Positions 1 through 8,622 of a stretch of 64,000 nucleotides of DNA are shown one piece after another. The notes beneath the pieces were generated by a model, which saw only the letters and a list, made by a program, of their open reading frames with translations, was not told the origin of the DNA and searched no databases. Source of the stretch: UBA1563 sp041667115 (GTDB lineage: Bacteria; Bacteroidota; Ignavibacteria; Ignavibacteriales; Ignavibacteriaceae). The translations under genes and the position numbers were made by a program. The stretch is taken from NCBI GenBank assembly GCA_041667115.1, contig JBAYFO010000004.1, positions 1 to 64,000 of the forward strand. The letters run 5' to 3'. Each line of letters begins with the position of its first letter. Positions within the stretch are counted from its first letter, which is position 1.

Positions 1-374
1 CGGTTAAAAATACCTATGCGTCCTCGTTCCGGAAGCGATTTAGTAATGCGCCATAAATAATCATGATCCAGTTCTTCGGTAGAGGGCTGTTTAAAACTAA
101 AGACTTCGGTTCCTTGTGGATTTAATCCGCTCATAACATGTTTAATGGCACTATCTTTCCCCGCGGCATCCATTGCTTGAAAAATAATGAGCAACGCCCA
201 CTTGTTTTCCGCGTAAAGTTTGTTTTGCAACTCAACCATGTGCTCGATGTTTTTTTTAAGAAATTTCTGTGCGCTTTCTTTCGATTTGAGTTTGCCTGAA
301 TAGCCTGGCGAGTAATTGGAAAGAGAGAATTTCTTTTTAGAAACAACTCTGAACTTTGAAAGATCGAGCTCCAT
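1..374 (-). CDS. Polyphosphate kinase 2 family protein, N-terminal part
   Basis: PPK2 enzymes transfer phosphate between polyphosphate and nucleotides in the cytoplasm. Reading the minus strand from the ATG at 374 gives 124 residues before the window edge, so the C-terminal half is missing (family members are usually about 230-300 residues). The Walker A-like loop DAAGKDS lies at residues 69-75, followed by HVMSGLNPQGTEVFSFKQPS and LPERGRIGIFN, all typical of PPK2. The ATP/ADP or GTP/GDP preference cannot be read from this fragment. The next gene, mntP, is on the same strand 80 bases upstream, so a shared transcript is possible but unproven. Confidence 0.9.
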   Translation of the reverse strand, partial: MELDLSKFRVVSKKKFSLSNYSPGYSGKLKSKESAQKFLKKNIEHMVELQNKLYAENKWALLIIFQAMDAAGKDSAIKHVMSGLNPQGTEVFSFKQPSTEELDHDYLWRITKSLPERGRIGIFN

Positions 375-454
375 AACTACCTCATTCAATTTATTAATTT
401 TTCAAGAGAAAACTTCAACTTTATATTGACATTATCAAGACGAAAACAAATGAT

Positions 455-1039
455 TTAAAAAAATTGAAACATTCTCAGCAACGCAGGTTCATGGCTGATC
501 GCTATTTTAAATCCGATAAGGATAAGAATGATTCCACCGCTAACCTCTACAATCTTTCCGAATTTATTTCCTAAGCGACTGCCTGCTAAAAGCCCGAACA
601 GCGAAAGAATAGCCGTAATGATTCCTATAAAAATACTTGGATACCAGATACTATAACGAAGAAGCGCAAGGCTAAATCCGACGGCGAGCGCGTCAATACT
701 GGTTGCAACAGAAAGCATCACCAGGGATATGCCTCTTGAAGGATCCGAGTTTTGTGTTTCTTCTTTACTTGAAAAAGCAGCCCTAATCATTCTTGTTCCA
801 ATTGTAACCAAAAGAATGAATGCGATCCAGTGATCAACTTTTTCGATGAGCTGCTCAACTGTAGAACCGAGATACCAACCGATAACCGGCATAAAAAATT
901 GGAATAATCCGAAGTGAAACGGAAGACGAAAATAATCGCGCCATGTCCGGGTTTGTATTAGCGAGCCTGCGCTGAGAGAAACGGCAAAAGCGTCGAAGGC
1001 TAATCCGAAAGAGAGAAGAAGTGTTTCTATAAATCCCAT
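455..1039 (-). CDS. mntP: Putative manganese efflux pump MntP
   Basis: MntP (DUF204) proteins are small inner-membrane exporters that remove excess Mn(II). The 194-residue product has about six hydrophobic segments arranged as two similar halves, each with the family's membrane-embedded acidic motif: LAFDAFAVS with D16 and TSIDALAVG with D116. Length and motifs match the family. It is transcribed away from the esterase gene, sharing a 101-base intergenic region. I saw no yybP-ykoY Mn riboswitch there, and the ribosome-binding site before the ATG is weak. A second manganese-type transporter gene (Nramp) lies at about 27 kb, far from this one. Confidence 0.93.
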   Translation of the reverse strand: MGFIETLLLSFGLAFDAFAVSLSAGSLIQTRTWRDYFRLPFHFGLFQFFMPVIGWYLGSTVEQLIEKVDHWIAFILLVTIGTRMIRAAFSSKEETQNSDPSRGISLVMLSVATSIDALAVGFSLALLRYSIWYPSIFIGIITAILSLFGLLAGSRLGNKFGKIVEVSGGIILILIGFKIAISHEPALLRMFQFF

Positions 1040-1140
1040 GGTATTAAAAATGTTAGAGTAAAACCCCTGAAAGGTTTATAAATCTGTTTTTATTGAGGAA
1101 ATTGTTATCTACTTTTCGTTAGTAAAATTAAGGATATTTA

Positions 1141-2619
1141 ATGAAAAAGTTACTTGCGATTACCTTTGTCTTAATAACATTTAATTGTTCAATTTTAGGG
1201 CAGACGCAATTTCAAAGTTTTCTAAGCTACGCGAATAGTATCTCCGATTCTCTTCAAAAAAATATCGTGCTCGATAGTTTTATCACATATCACAAAGCAG
1301 TGCGCATTCCGATTGCCGAAGATAATTACGCAATATTTTTATATAAAGGATACACACAGACGGTTTCTGTTGCCGGAGATTTTAACGGATGGCAAACTAA
1401 TTTCTTGATGACAAGAGTTACGAAATCAAATTTCTTTTATGCTACAAAACTTTTTGAACCAAATGCCCGCGTTGATTATAAGATAGTACTTAATAACACC
1501 AATTGGTATCTTGACCCACTCAATCCAAACACATGCACAGGCGGATACGGACCAAACTCCGAATTAGCCATGCCGGAGTATATTCAACCGAAAGAAATAA
1601 AATATGATGGAACAATTACACATGGAAAGATTGAGCAGAAAACTATTATTAGTACCAATGCAAGTGCCACATATCAATTAAAAATATATCTACCGCCTGA
1701 TTATAATCCCTCGGAAAATAAAATTTATCCCACCGTTTATTTTCAAGACGGATTTGAATACATTGATCTTGCCGGCGCAGTAAACGTGCTTGATAATTTA
1801 ATTGCCGCAAAGAAGATTGAAAAAGTAATCGCGGTTTTTGTTAAACCAAACAACCGGAATGATGAGTACGCCCTTTCAAAGCGGACGCAATACCGTTTGT
1901 TTTTTGTAAAAGAGTTGGTTCCATTTATCGATTCGTTTTACAAAACCGAACAAGCCGCCAAACGAAGACTGGTGCTGGGTGATTCTTATGGTGGAAATAT
2001 TTCCGCGTTGATTTGCTATTATCACCCTGAAGTATTTGGCAATTGCGGGTTGCATTCAGGCGCTTTTCAAGAAAACAATTATGAAGCATATAATCTTTTT
2101 ATTTCGTCGCCCAAAAAAGAAGTGAAATTTTCGATGGTCTGGGGAACGTACGAACCGCTTTATCCGAATATGCGCCAGTTTAGAGATTCTCTTGAGTTGA
2201 TCGGTTATGAATTTAATTGGTCGGAGTTACCTGAAGGACACAGCTGGGGCTTGTGGCGCGCCAACATCGATTTTATGCTTGAATATATTTTCCCTTATAC
2301 ACCAACAGGAGTTAATGAAGGGTTAAATATTTCACCGGATAAATTTGAACTGCACCAGAATTATCCGAATCCGTTTAACCCAACTACAGTAATTAGCTAT
2401 CAATTGCCGGTTTTCAGCAAAGTGAGTTTAAAAGTATACGACATACTTGGTAACGAAGTTGCTCTGTTGGTAGATGAAGAAAAACCTGCGGGGGAATATC
2501 AAGTGAACTTTAATACACGACTAACTACTAACAACAAACAACTTTCAAGCGGTGTGTGTTTCTATCAATTGAAAACCGGGGATTTTATTCAAACCCGGAA
2601 AATGGTAGTTCTAAAATAA
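1141..2619 (+). CDS. Secreted esterase with N-terminal CBM48-like and C-terminal T9SS sorting domains
   Basis: This 492-residue protein starts with a signal peptide (about residues 1-20). An early-set/CBM48-like region follows (TVSVAGDFNGWQ near 74-85), of the kind seen in enterochelin-esterase-like proteins. The alpha/beta-hydrolase of the putative esterase family carries nucleophile S282 in LGDSYGG and a likely catalytic His367 in EGHSWGLWR. Residues 402-492 form a type IX secretion C-terminal domain beginning FELHQNYPNPFNPTTVISY, a form common in Ignavibacteria. The protein is therefore probably exported through the outer membrane and either surface-attached or released. The substrate (sugar ester, siderophore or other) is not readable. 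The gene appears monocistronic. Confidence 0.88.
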   Translation: MKKLLAITFVLITFNCSILGQTQFQSFLSYANSISDSLQKNIVLDSFITYHKAVRIPIAEDNYAIFLYKGYTQTVSVAGDFNGWQTNFLMTRVTKSNFFYATKLFEPNARVDYKIVLNNTNWYLDPLNPNTCTGGYGPNSELAMPEYIQPKEIKYDGTITHGKIEQKTIISTNASATYQLKIYLPPDYNPSENKIYPTVYFQDGFEYIDLAGAVNVLDNLIAAKKIEKVIAVFVKPNNRNDEYALSKRTQYRLFFVKELVPFIDSFYKTEQAAKRRLVLGDSYGGNISALICYYHPEVFGNCGLHSGAFQENNYEAYNLFISSPKKEVKFSMVWGTYEPLYPNMRQFRDSLELIGYEFNWSELPEGHSWGLWRANIDFMLEYIFPYTPTGVNEGLNISPDKFELHQNYPNPFNPTTVISYQLPVFSKVSLKVYDILGNEVALLVDEEKPAGEYQVNFNTRLTTNNKQLSSGVCFYQLKTGDFIQTRKMVVLK

Positions 2620-2636
2620 AAGCTGTTGCAAAAAAA

Positions 2637-2663
2637 CCGTGAAGGATGGAAAATCCTTCACGG
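2637..2663. terminator. Bidirectional hairpin terminator between convergent genes
   Basis: An 11-bp perfect stem, CCGTGAAGGAT with ATCCTTCACGG, encloses a 5-base loop. On the minus strand it is followed by a run of seven T, which makes a strong rho-independent terminator for the DUF4097 gene. On the plus strand the T run is interrupted, so it may work less well for the esterase gene. Confidence 0.85.
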
Positions 2664-2683
2664 GTAAATATTTTTTTCACGAT

Positions 2684-3598
2684 TTATTTTTTCTTAACGT
2701 CAATATCACCGCCCGAAGTACGGCAAATCAAACTTTTTCCTCCTTTGTTTAGATCAGCTTCAAAACGGGAAGAAGAAATTTTTACAACATTGTTTGTTGT
2801 AAGTTCGCAGCTAATACTTCCACCGGAAGTTTTCAAATTTGCTCTCGCGCTAAAATCAGCCGGTAAATAAACAGTAATATCGCCGCCGGAAGTTGAAAGA
2901 TCGATCCCGAGATTTTGTCCCCAATAGTCTAACTTTACATCGCCACCGGAAGTAGAAGCGTTGATTTTTGCGTTGCCCCCCTTCAATTCAACATCCCCGC
3001 CGGAGGTGGAAACTTCGAGATCCCCGTTAAAATCGGTAACGGAAATATTTCCACCGGAGGTAGATCCGCGTGTATTTCCCTTGTTGTTCTTAATAATAAT
3101 ATCTCCGCCGGATGTTGAAACATTGGTGTTGCCGACATTATCATAAAGTTTTAAATCGCCACCGGAGGTTTTTCCTTCAATATTTCCCGCTAAATTTTTA
3201 ACGCCGATAGTTCCACCGGAAGTTGAAACTTTGGCGTTGTAAGATTTCGGAACCATAATTTCAAAGCGCACACGGAGCGAGCTTCCCCAGTTAAATCCCC
3301 AAAAGCTGTCTTTTCTTTTTGCAACGATATATACGCCCCAGTCTTCTTCAGAAAATTTAAATTCTAATTTTTCTTTTGCTTTATTGTTTGCAAAAACTTT
3401 TACATAAACTTCGTTCTTGTCCCATGTTTCAACTTTAACACTACCGTTTTGGGTATCAACTTTCAAAAGCTTGCCGGGAACTGTAGTAAAAGTTTTTTCA
3501 TGAAGCAGTGATAGCTCTTGTGCTAAAGCTGTTCCCATAAACAGCGTTGCAAACATTGCTGCAACAAACAATGATAGAATGGTCTTATTTTTTTTCAT
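2684..3598 (-). CDS. DUF4097-type beta-repeat exported protein with nine TSGG repeats
   Basis: A signal peptide (MKKNKTILSLFVAAMFATLFMG, cleaved near ALAQE) heads 304 residues dominated by a repeat in which TSGG recurs nine times, about 19-20 residues apart. This is the pattern of the DUF4097 right-handed beta-helix or adhesin-like family. The repeat is visible in the DNA as recurring ccaccggaagt blocks, which also keep other frames open. Start choice: the ATG at 3598 has an AAAGGAG sequence just upstream. The protein is probably periplasmic or outer-surface; its role is unknown. In other bacteria such proteins occur near anti-sigma or membrane-stress genes, but no such partner is adjacent here. 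It ends at the bidirectional hairpin at 2637-2663. Confidence 0.85.
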   Translation of the reverse strand: MKKNKTILSLFVAAMFATLFMGTALAQELSLLHEKTFTTVPGKLLKVDTQNGSVKVETWDKNEVYVKVFANNKAKEKLEFKFSEEDWGVYIVAKRKDSFWGFNWGSSLRVRFEIMVPKSYNAKVSTSGGTIGVKNLAGNIEGKTSGGDLKLYDNVGNTNVSTSGGDIIIKNNKGNTRGSTSGGNISVTDFNGDLEVSTSGGDVELKGGNAKINASTSGGDVKLDYWGQNLGIDLSTSGGDITVYLPADFSARANLKTSGGSISCELTTNNVVKISSSRFEADLNKGGKSLICRTSGGDIDVKKK

Positions 3599-3734
3599 TT
3601 TGACTCCTTTATGTTTTTAGACTTACAAAAAAATACTTAGGTTACAACCGGAAAAAATCATTTAGGTAAAAATCGTGGTGTCAATTTATTAGCTTTAGAG
3701 AGAAGATTCAAAAATTTATGTTGAAAGGAAAATA

Positions 3735-4142
3735 TTGAAGATAAAAGTGAATAAAGCGGGGATATTTAACCGGCTGGATACCCTCATTGTCCGTGTAAAA
3801 AATATAGGCGAGGCAAAAAGTTGGTACATCGAGAACCTAAACTTCTTTCCGGTTTACAGCGATGATGAAAGCAAAATTACCGTTTTTGATATGGCGGGGA
3901 CGACAACACTTACACTTTGGCAGCTTGAAGAAGATGAATCAGCGGGAACCATAAGCCAGGGCAATACCTATGCGGTCTTTAATTGTGAAAACGCCGAACA
4001 GGTTTTTAAAACCTTGAAGAAAAAAGGAATTGTTGTTGATAACTTTGCTTCCTCGGAAGACGTTTCACTTTTTAATTTCTATGATCTTGACGGCAATAAA
4101 TTTGAAGTGATCGAAATAAAAGAAAAGAATGATGAAGAATGA
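3735..4142 (+). CDS. VOC/glyoxalase superfamily protein
   Basis: The 135-residue product has the vicinal-oxygen-chelate fold pattern: FNRLDTLIVRVKNIGEAKSWYIENLNF at the N-terminal half and FYDLDGNKFEVIEI at the end, where family members carry a metal-binding glutamate. No glyoxalase I-specific signature is visible, so the substrate is unknown. The start is TTG at 3735, preceded by a GAAAGGAA ribosome-binding site; no better ATG is in frame. The stop overlaps the following HAD gene in an ATGA arrangement, which points to translational coupling. Confidence 0.8.
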   Translation: MKIKVNKAGIFNRLDTLIVRVKNIGEAKSWYIENLNFFPVYSDDESKITVFDMAGTTTLTLWQLEEDESAGTISQGNTYAVFNCENAEQVFKTLKKKGIVVDNFASSEDVSLFNFYDLDGNKFEVIEIKEKNDEE

Positions 4143-4780
4143 TTTCAAACTATAAACACATTATCTGGGATTGGAACGGAACGCTTTTTAACGATGTTGA
4201 AATTTGTGTTTCTATCGTCAACAATCTCCTTTCAAAAAGAAACCTCCCTCTACTTTCTCGTGAAAAGTATAAAGAGATTTTCACTTTTCCGGTGAAAGAT
4301 TATTATGTAACGGCGGGATTCAATTTTGAAAAAGAATCTTTTGAAGTTATCGGGAAAGAATGGATGGATGAATACGAACAACGAAAGCATGAATGCGATT
4401 TGTCGGATTCGGCTTTGCAATTGCTTGAAAAAATTTCATCTATGAAGATTGATCAATCAATTCTTTCGGCATATAGCCAGCACACTTTAGTTGAAGTAGT
4501 TGAGCATTTCGGATTGACGAAATATTTTTCGCACCTGGTAGGTTTAGACAATATTTATGCTTCGAGTAAAGTAATGCTTGGAAAAGAATTGATGAAAAAG
4601 CTGGAGTTAAAAAATGGAGAAGCGCTTTTAATTGGGGATACAATCCACGATTTTGATGTCGCAACTGAAATTGGCGCAGACTGTATTCTTCTTGCAAGCG
4701 GACATCAAAACCACAACAATCTTATGCAGTGCGGCGTTCCGGTTTTCGATTCAATTAAAGAAATATTAGAGAAATGGTAA
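4139..4780 (+). CDS. HAD-superfamily phosphatase, phosphoglycolate phosphatase-like
   Basis: A 213-residue HAD hydrolase. Motif I reads IIWDWNGTLFND (D11 nucleophile; Asn13 replaces the usual second Asp, a variant common in one HAD branch). Motif II is LSAYS, motif III a lysine near KVMLGKELMKK, and motif IV is LIGDTIHDFDVATEIG. It likely dephosphorylates a small phosphorylated metabolite in the cytoplasm; the substrate is not known. The start codon overlaps the stop of the VOC gene by 4 bases. Confidence 0.85.
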   Translation: MISNYKHIIWDWNGTLFNDVEICVSIVNNLLSKRNLPLLSREKYKEIFTFPVKDYYVTAGFNFEKESFEVIGKEWMDEYEQRKHECDLSDSALQLLEKISSMKIDQSILSAYSQHTLVEVVEHFGLTKYFSHLVGLDNIYASSKVMLGKELMKKLELKNGEALLIGDTIHDFDVATEIGADCILLASGHQNHNNLMQCGVPVFDSIKEILEKW

Positions 4781-4864
4781 ATGTTTTGTGCAGAACTTTT
4801 CACATCTATATTTCGTTTTGTAATAGGGTTGCTTTAAATAATTTCATTAAATAAAGAGGTGTTT

Positions 4865-5446
4865 ATGAAAAAGTTTACATTGATCTTTGTTCTGGGAATG
4901 ATATTCTTTCCGGTTGCTTCTTTTGCGCAAGAAATGAATCAAGAGATGACTCCCGAAATGAAAGCATGGATGGAATATATGACTCCGGGCGAAATGCACA
5001 AATTACTTGCAAAAAATGTCGGAACGTGGGAATCAACAATTACAATGTGGATGGCTCCCAATACTCCGCCGGCGACCAATGTTGGCAGTTCTGTAAATGA
5101 AATGATTTTGGGTGGAAGATATCTTCAATCAAAACATTCCGGTAATTTTTCCGGCATGCCGATGGAAGGAATTGGACTTGAAGCTTATGACAATGCCAAG
5201 AAATCTTTCTACAGTACATGGGTTGATAATATGGGCACGGGCATTATGTATCTGACTGGAAAATACGATCCGGCGACGAAAACAATTATTTACGAAGGAA
5301 CAGCTGTTGATCCGATAACCGGGAAAGATATGAAGGTCCGCGAGACAATGAAATACATTGATGACAGCCATAGTGAAATGGAAATGTTTACGATTGATGG
5401 CGGAAATGAATTTAAGAGTATGCATATCGATTTTGTAAAAAAATAA
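4865..5446 (+). CDS. DUF1579 family exported protein
   Basis: A signal peptide (MKKFTLIFVLGMIFFPVASFAQ) precedes about 170 residues resembling DUF1579: KNVGTWESTITMWMAP, GGRYLQSKHSGNFSGMPMEG, STWVDNMGTGIMYLTGKYD. Family function is unknown; the fold is a lipocalin-like barrel. The mature N-terminus is methionine- and glutamate-rich (QEMNQEMTPEMKAWMEYM). Start choice: the ATG at 4865 has AAAGAGG at 4853-4859 with good spacing, so I prefer it to the in-frame GTG at 4859, which overlaps that site. A possible promoter with a TATATTTC -10 lies near 4810-4818. Confidence 0.8.
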   Translation: MKKFTLIFVLGMIFFPVASFAQEMNQEMTPEMKAWMEYMTPGEMHKLLAKNVGTWESTITMWMAPNTPPATNVGSSVNEMILGGRYLQSKHSGNFSGMPMEGIGLEAYDNAKKSFYSTWVDNMGTGIMYLTGKYDPATKTIIYEGTAVDPITGKDMKVRETMKYIDDSHSEMEMFTIDGGNEFKSMHIDFVKK

Positions 5447-5459
5447 TAGATCGGAAATT

Positions 5460-5909
5460 ATGAGCAAAGATTACAACCCGCGGATGCACTCCGCCGAACA
5501 CATTCTTAATCAGACAATGGTTCGGATGTTCAACAAAGGAAGATCCTTTAGCGCACACATCGAAAAGAAAAAATCGAAATGCGATTATCGTTTTGAAAGA
5601 AATCTTTCTGCGGAAGAAGTATCCGAAATTGAACAAAGGGTGAACGAAGTTATAATAGCGAATCTTCCGGTTACAGAATCTTTTATTTCAAAAGAAACGG
5701 CTTCGGCAAAATTTAATTTGGAGAGACTGCCGGACGAAGCCGGAGATTCTCTGCGCATTATTTCCGTTGGTGATTATGATGATTGCCCTTGCATTGGTCA
5801 TCATGTTCAATCAACTGGCGAGATAGGGGGGTTCAAAATAATTTCAACAGATTTTAATGAGGGAGTGTTGCGTCTCCGGTTTAAGCTTGTAGAAGGTGGT
5901 GAATCTTAA
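5460..5909 (+). CDS. AlaX-like alanyl-tRNA editing domain protein
   Basis: This 149-residue protein matches the freestanding second additional domain of alanyl/threonyl-tRNA synthetases. The zinc and catalytic motifs are present: HSAEH (H10, H14) and CIGHH (C111, H115). Such proteins hydrolyse mischarged aminoacyl-tRNAs such as Ser-tRNA(Ala) in the cytoplasm. It is shorter than AlaX-M proteins and begins directly at the HxxxH region, so it is an AlaX-S-like form. It starts 13 bases after the DUF1579 gene on the same strand. Confidence 0.85.
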   Translation: MSKDYNPRMHSAEHILNQTMVRMFNKGRSFSAHIEKKKSKCDYRFERNLSAEEVSEIEQRVNEVIIANLPVTESFISKETASAKFNLERLPDEAGDSLRIISVGDYDDCPCIGHHVQSTGEIGGFKIISTDFNEGVLRLRFKLVEGGES

Positions 5910-5953
5910 ATAGATTTTAATCATCAAACTAAAAATTAAAAATGGAGAATTGC

Positions 5954-6397
5954 GTGAAAACTTTTTTTATCTCGTTCGTGTTTTTGCTTTCGTTATCATT
6001 CCTTGGCTGCAAACCAACCGCTGATAAGCTAACCTGGCACGATAATGTTGATGAAGCCCTAAAAATTGCTCAAAAAGAAAACAAAACAGTGCTCGTAAAT
6101 TTTACTGGTTCCGATTGGTGTGTCTGGTGTAAGCGTTTAAATGATGAGGTTTTTTCAAAGGATGAATTCGCCGCATATGCCGAGAAGAATTTAGTTCTTG
6201 TTAAAATTGATTTCCCGCGTGAAAAAGAACAGACACCCGAAACAAGATATTATAACCAGCAAATAGCGGAGCAGTTCCGGGTGGAAGGATATCCAACTAT
6301 TGTTTTGCTTAGAAAAGATGGGAGTGAACTTGGTGTTACCGGTTATCAAGAAGGCGGCGCTGCAAGTTACATTCAACATCTAAAAAGCTTTAATTAA
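5954..6397 (+). CDS. Thioredoxin-fold lipoprotein, DUF255/thioredoxin_7-like
   Basis: A 147-residue thioredoxin-like protein with active-site motif CVWC (C56, C59) and a downstream GYPT loop with the cis-proline. The N-terminus MKTFFISFVFLLSLSFLGC looks like a lipoprotein signal with Cys19 as lipidation site, although the lipobox is imperfect (Phe at -3). I chose the GTG at 5954 because GGAG at 5944-5947 sits at normal spacing before it; the alternative ATG at 5942 overlaps that site. The likely role is reduction of periplasmic protein disulfides. It may support the MsrA lipoprotein encoded convergently just downstream; that link is inference. Confidence 0.8.
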   Translation: MKTFFISFVFLLSLSFLGCKPTADKLTWHDNVDEALKIAQKENKTVLVNFTGSDWCVWCKRLNDEVFSKDEFAAYAEKNLVLVKIDFPREKEQTPETRYYNQQIAEQFRVEGYPTIVLLRKDGSELGVTGYQEGGAASYIQHLKSFN

Positions 6398-6405
6398 GAC
6401 TGAAA

Positions 6406-6433
6406 GTAGAGACGCGGCATGCCGCGTCTCTAC
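6406..6433. repeat. 28-bp perfect palindrome, REP-like
   Basis: The half-site GTAGAGACGCGGCA is followed by its exact reverse complement with no spacer. It lies between the convergent thioredoxin-like and msrA genes. It has no T tract, so it is not a textbook terminator; it resembles the GC-rich REP-like palindromes scattered in some bacterial genomes. Confidence 0.85.
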
Positions 6434-6447
6434 ATAACTAACTTCTC

Positions 6448-7083
6448 CTACTTCAACTTCTCTTTAAACACCTTTTCAAATTTTTCCACCTTCGGTGCAA
6501 TTACAAACGAACAATAACCCTGCGTTGGATTGTTGGCAAAATAATTTTGATGATAAGCTTCAGCCGGAAAAAACTTGGTAAACGGAGAAATTTCCGTTAC
6601 AATGGGATTTTCCCACGCGCCGGATTTATCAAGCTCAAGTTTATAATGTTCCGCAAGATTTTTCTGCTTCTCGGAATGATAAAAAATAACAGAACGGTAT
6701 TGAGTCCCGGAATCTGCTCCTTGGCGGTTCAGAGTTGTTGGGTCGTGCGTTTTCCAGAAAATCTTTAATAATTCTTCATAAGGAACGACTGAGGGATCGA
6801 AGATGATTTGGCAGACTTCCGCGTGTCCGGTTTTTCCAGTACAGACTTGCTCATACGATGGATTCTCTGTGGTGCCACCAGAATAACCGGAAATAACTTT
6901 GTGAACACCTTTTACCCGTTCAAAAATAGCTTCCGTGCACCAGAAACATCCTGAGCCGAATGTAGCGGTATCAAGTTTAGTTGTTGTTTCCATAATCTCC
7001 TGATCCTTAAAGTTTTTATTATCCTTACTCTTATTACATGCTGTAAGTGAAATGAGAAAAAAAAGAAAAATATATTTTGTCAT
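6448..7083 (-). CDS. msrA: Peptide methionine-S-sulfoxide reductase MsrA, lipoprotein form
   Basis: MsrA reduces the S-epimer of methionine sulfoxide in proteins. The 211-residue product has the catalytic motif GSGCFWCTEA with nucleophile C46, then GYSGGTTENPSYEQVCTGKTGHAE, FWKTHDPTTLNRQGADSGTQ and the YHQNYF region, all strongly conserved. Its N-terminus (MTKYIFLFFLISLTACNK) is a lipoprotein signal with a good lipobox, LTAC (C16), so the enzyme should be anchored in the envelope rather than cytosolic. No MsrB partner is fused or adjacent. The start has an AAAGGAG-type ribosome-binding site. Confidence 0.95.
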   Translation of the reverse strand: MTKYIFLFFLISLTACNKSKDNKNFKDQEIMETTTKLDTATFGSGCFWCTEAIFERVKGVHKVISGYSGGTTENPSYEQVCTGKTGHAEVCQIIFDPSVVPYEELLKIFWKTHDPTTLNRQGADSGTQYRSVIFYHSEKQKNLAEHYKLELDKSGAWENPIVTEISPFTKFFPAEAYHQNYFANNPTQGYCSFVIAPKVEKFEKVFKEKLK

Positions 7084-7159
7084 AAACTGAAAACTCCTTT
7101 TACTTATTAACGTTAGTCAGCAAGAGAAAGTTCAAATTGAAGAGAATGGGGGGATATTA

Positions 7160-7188
7160 AAAAAGGCTCGAATTGATCGAGCCTTTTT
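7160..7188. terminator. Rho-independent terminator after hslU
   Basis: The 12-bp arms AAAAAGGCTCGA and TCGAGCCTTTTT surround a 5-base loop, 40 bases beyond the hslU stop. The A/T flanks make it usable from both strands, but the gene that ends here is hslU on the minus strand. Confidence 0.9.
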
Positions 7189-7227
7189 AATTTTCTGTTT
7201 CGCAGAATAATATTCTGCGGTGCGAAT

Positions 7228-8616
7228 TTATAAAATGTACTTACTCAAATCTCTGTTCTTTACAATCGCGTCTAATTTTTTCTTAACAAGTTTCGCGTCA
7301 ACTTTTACTGTAGCTTTCGGCATTTTGTCGGGGACTTCAAAAAGAATATCGTCTAAAAGCGTTGTTAATATTGTGTGCAAACGGCGTGCGCCGATATTTT
7401 CAACCTGCTCGTTAACTTCAAAAGCGATGCGGGCAATTTCTTTTATTCCTTCTTCGGTAAAATGAAGTGTTACGTTTTCAGTTTCCAGAAGAGCTGAGTA
7501 TTGTTTGAGCAAAGCGTTTTCCGGCAGCGTAAGAATTTTAATAAAATCATCTTCGGTTAAGCTTTTCAACTCAACACGGATCGGGAATCTTCCCTGCATT
7601 TCGGGAATTAGATCGGAAGGTTTTGTAGCATGAAACGCACCGGAAGCGATGAACAAAATATGATCGGTGCGAACCTGTCCGTACTTTGTGTTCACGGTTG
7701 AGCCTTCAACAATAGGAAGAAGATCGCGTTGAACGCCTTCACGGGAAACATCGGGTCCGCCGCCGGAGCGTCCGCCGCTTCCGGCAATTTTATCAATCTC
7801 ATCAATAAAAATAATTCCCGAATTTTCAACCCGGTCAATCGCTTCTTTCTGCACAGCGTCAACATCAATTAATTTTTGCGCTTCTTCCGCAGAAAATATT
7901 TCTCTCGCTTCGGCGATAGTTGTTTTTCTTTTCTTCTTTTTCTTTGGAAGCATTGATGACATAATTTCCTGGATGTTAATTCCCAGATCATCCGCGCCGA
8001 TTGGACCTAAGACTTGCATACCAACCGCCGAAGTTGTTATATCAAATTCGATTAAGCGGTTATCAATTTCTCCTGCATGCAATTTAGTTCGCATCCATTC
8101 ACGGGTTTTTTGATTCATAACCGGATCGTCTTCAGAAGTAGCAACCTCGGCTTTGTTCTCCTCGCCGTTTTCAAGCGGTTTATTTACAGGGGGAATAAGC
8201 AAATCAAGAATTCTTTCGTTGGCAAGTTGTTCAGCTTTCGCCTTTACTTCTTCGGTTTTTTCGGCTTTTATCATGTTGACGGCGACATCGGTTAAATCGC
8301 GGATCATCGATTCCACATCGCGCCCAACATAACCGACCTCGGTGTATTTTGTCGCTTCGACTTTAATAAATGGGGCATCGGAAAGTTTTGCAAGTCTGCG
8401 GGCAATTTCTGTTTTTCCAACGCCGGTCGGTCCGATCAAAATAATATTGTTCGGCATTATTTCTTCTTTTAATATTCCTTCAACCTGTTGACGCCGCCAT
8501 CGGTTTCGCAAAGCAATAGCAACAGCGCGTTTCGCTTCGTTTTGTCCGATGATAAATTTATTTAATTCGGTTACAATTTGTGTGGGCGTTAATTCGTTTC
8601 GCAAAATTTTTTCCAT
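7228..8616 (-). CDS. hslU: HslU (ClpY) ATPase subunit of the HslUV protease
   Basis: HslU is a hexameric AAA+ unfoldase that feeds substrates into the HslV chamber. The 462-residue protein has the N-terminal LTPTQIVTELNKFIIGQ segment, Walker A GPTGVGKT at 62-69, a central I domain, Walker B IIFIDEIDKIAG, the arginine-rich sensor region GARRLHTIL, and the conserved C-terminus ending SKYIL that inserts into HslV. Length is close to other HslU proteins. It lies six bases downstream of hslV in the same operon and is followed by a strong terminator. Confidence 0.98.
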   Translation of the reverse strand: MEKILRNELTPTQIVTELNKFIIGQNEAKRAVAIALRNRWRRQQVEGILKEEIMPNNIILIGPTGVGKTEIARRLAKLSDAPFIKVEATKYTEVGYVGRDVESMIRDLTDVAVNMIKAEKTEEVKAKAEQLANERILDLLIPPVNKPLENGEENKAEVATSEDDPVMNQKTREWMRTKLHAGEIDNRLIEFDITTSAVGMQVLGPIGADDLGINIQEIMSSMLPKKKKKRKTTIAEAREIFSAEEAQKLIDVDAVQKEAIDRVENSGIIFIDEIDKIAGSGGRSGGGPDVSREGVQRDLLPIVEGSTVNTKYGQVRTDHILFIASGAFHATKPSDLIPEMQGRFPIRVELKSLTEDDFIKILTLPENALLKQYSALLETENVTLHFTEEGIKEIARIAFEVNEQVENIGARRLHTILTTLLDDILFEVPDKMPKATVKVDAKLVKKKLDAIVKNRDLSKYIL

Positions 8617-8622
8617 TTCTGT

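Noticed and set aside
1040..1140. Manganese riboswitch (yybP-ykoY) before mntP
   Set aside because: The 101-base divergent region has none of the conserved loop sequences and is too short for a promoter plus that riboswitch.
2961..3146. Plus-strand ORF opposite the DUF4097 gene
   Set aside because: It is kept open only by the TSGG-encoding repeat on the other strand; it has no ribosome-binding site and no recognisable protein.
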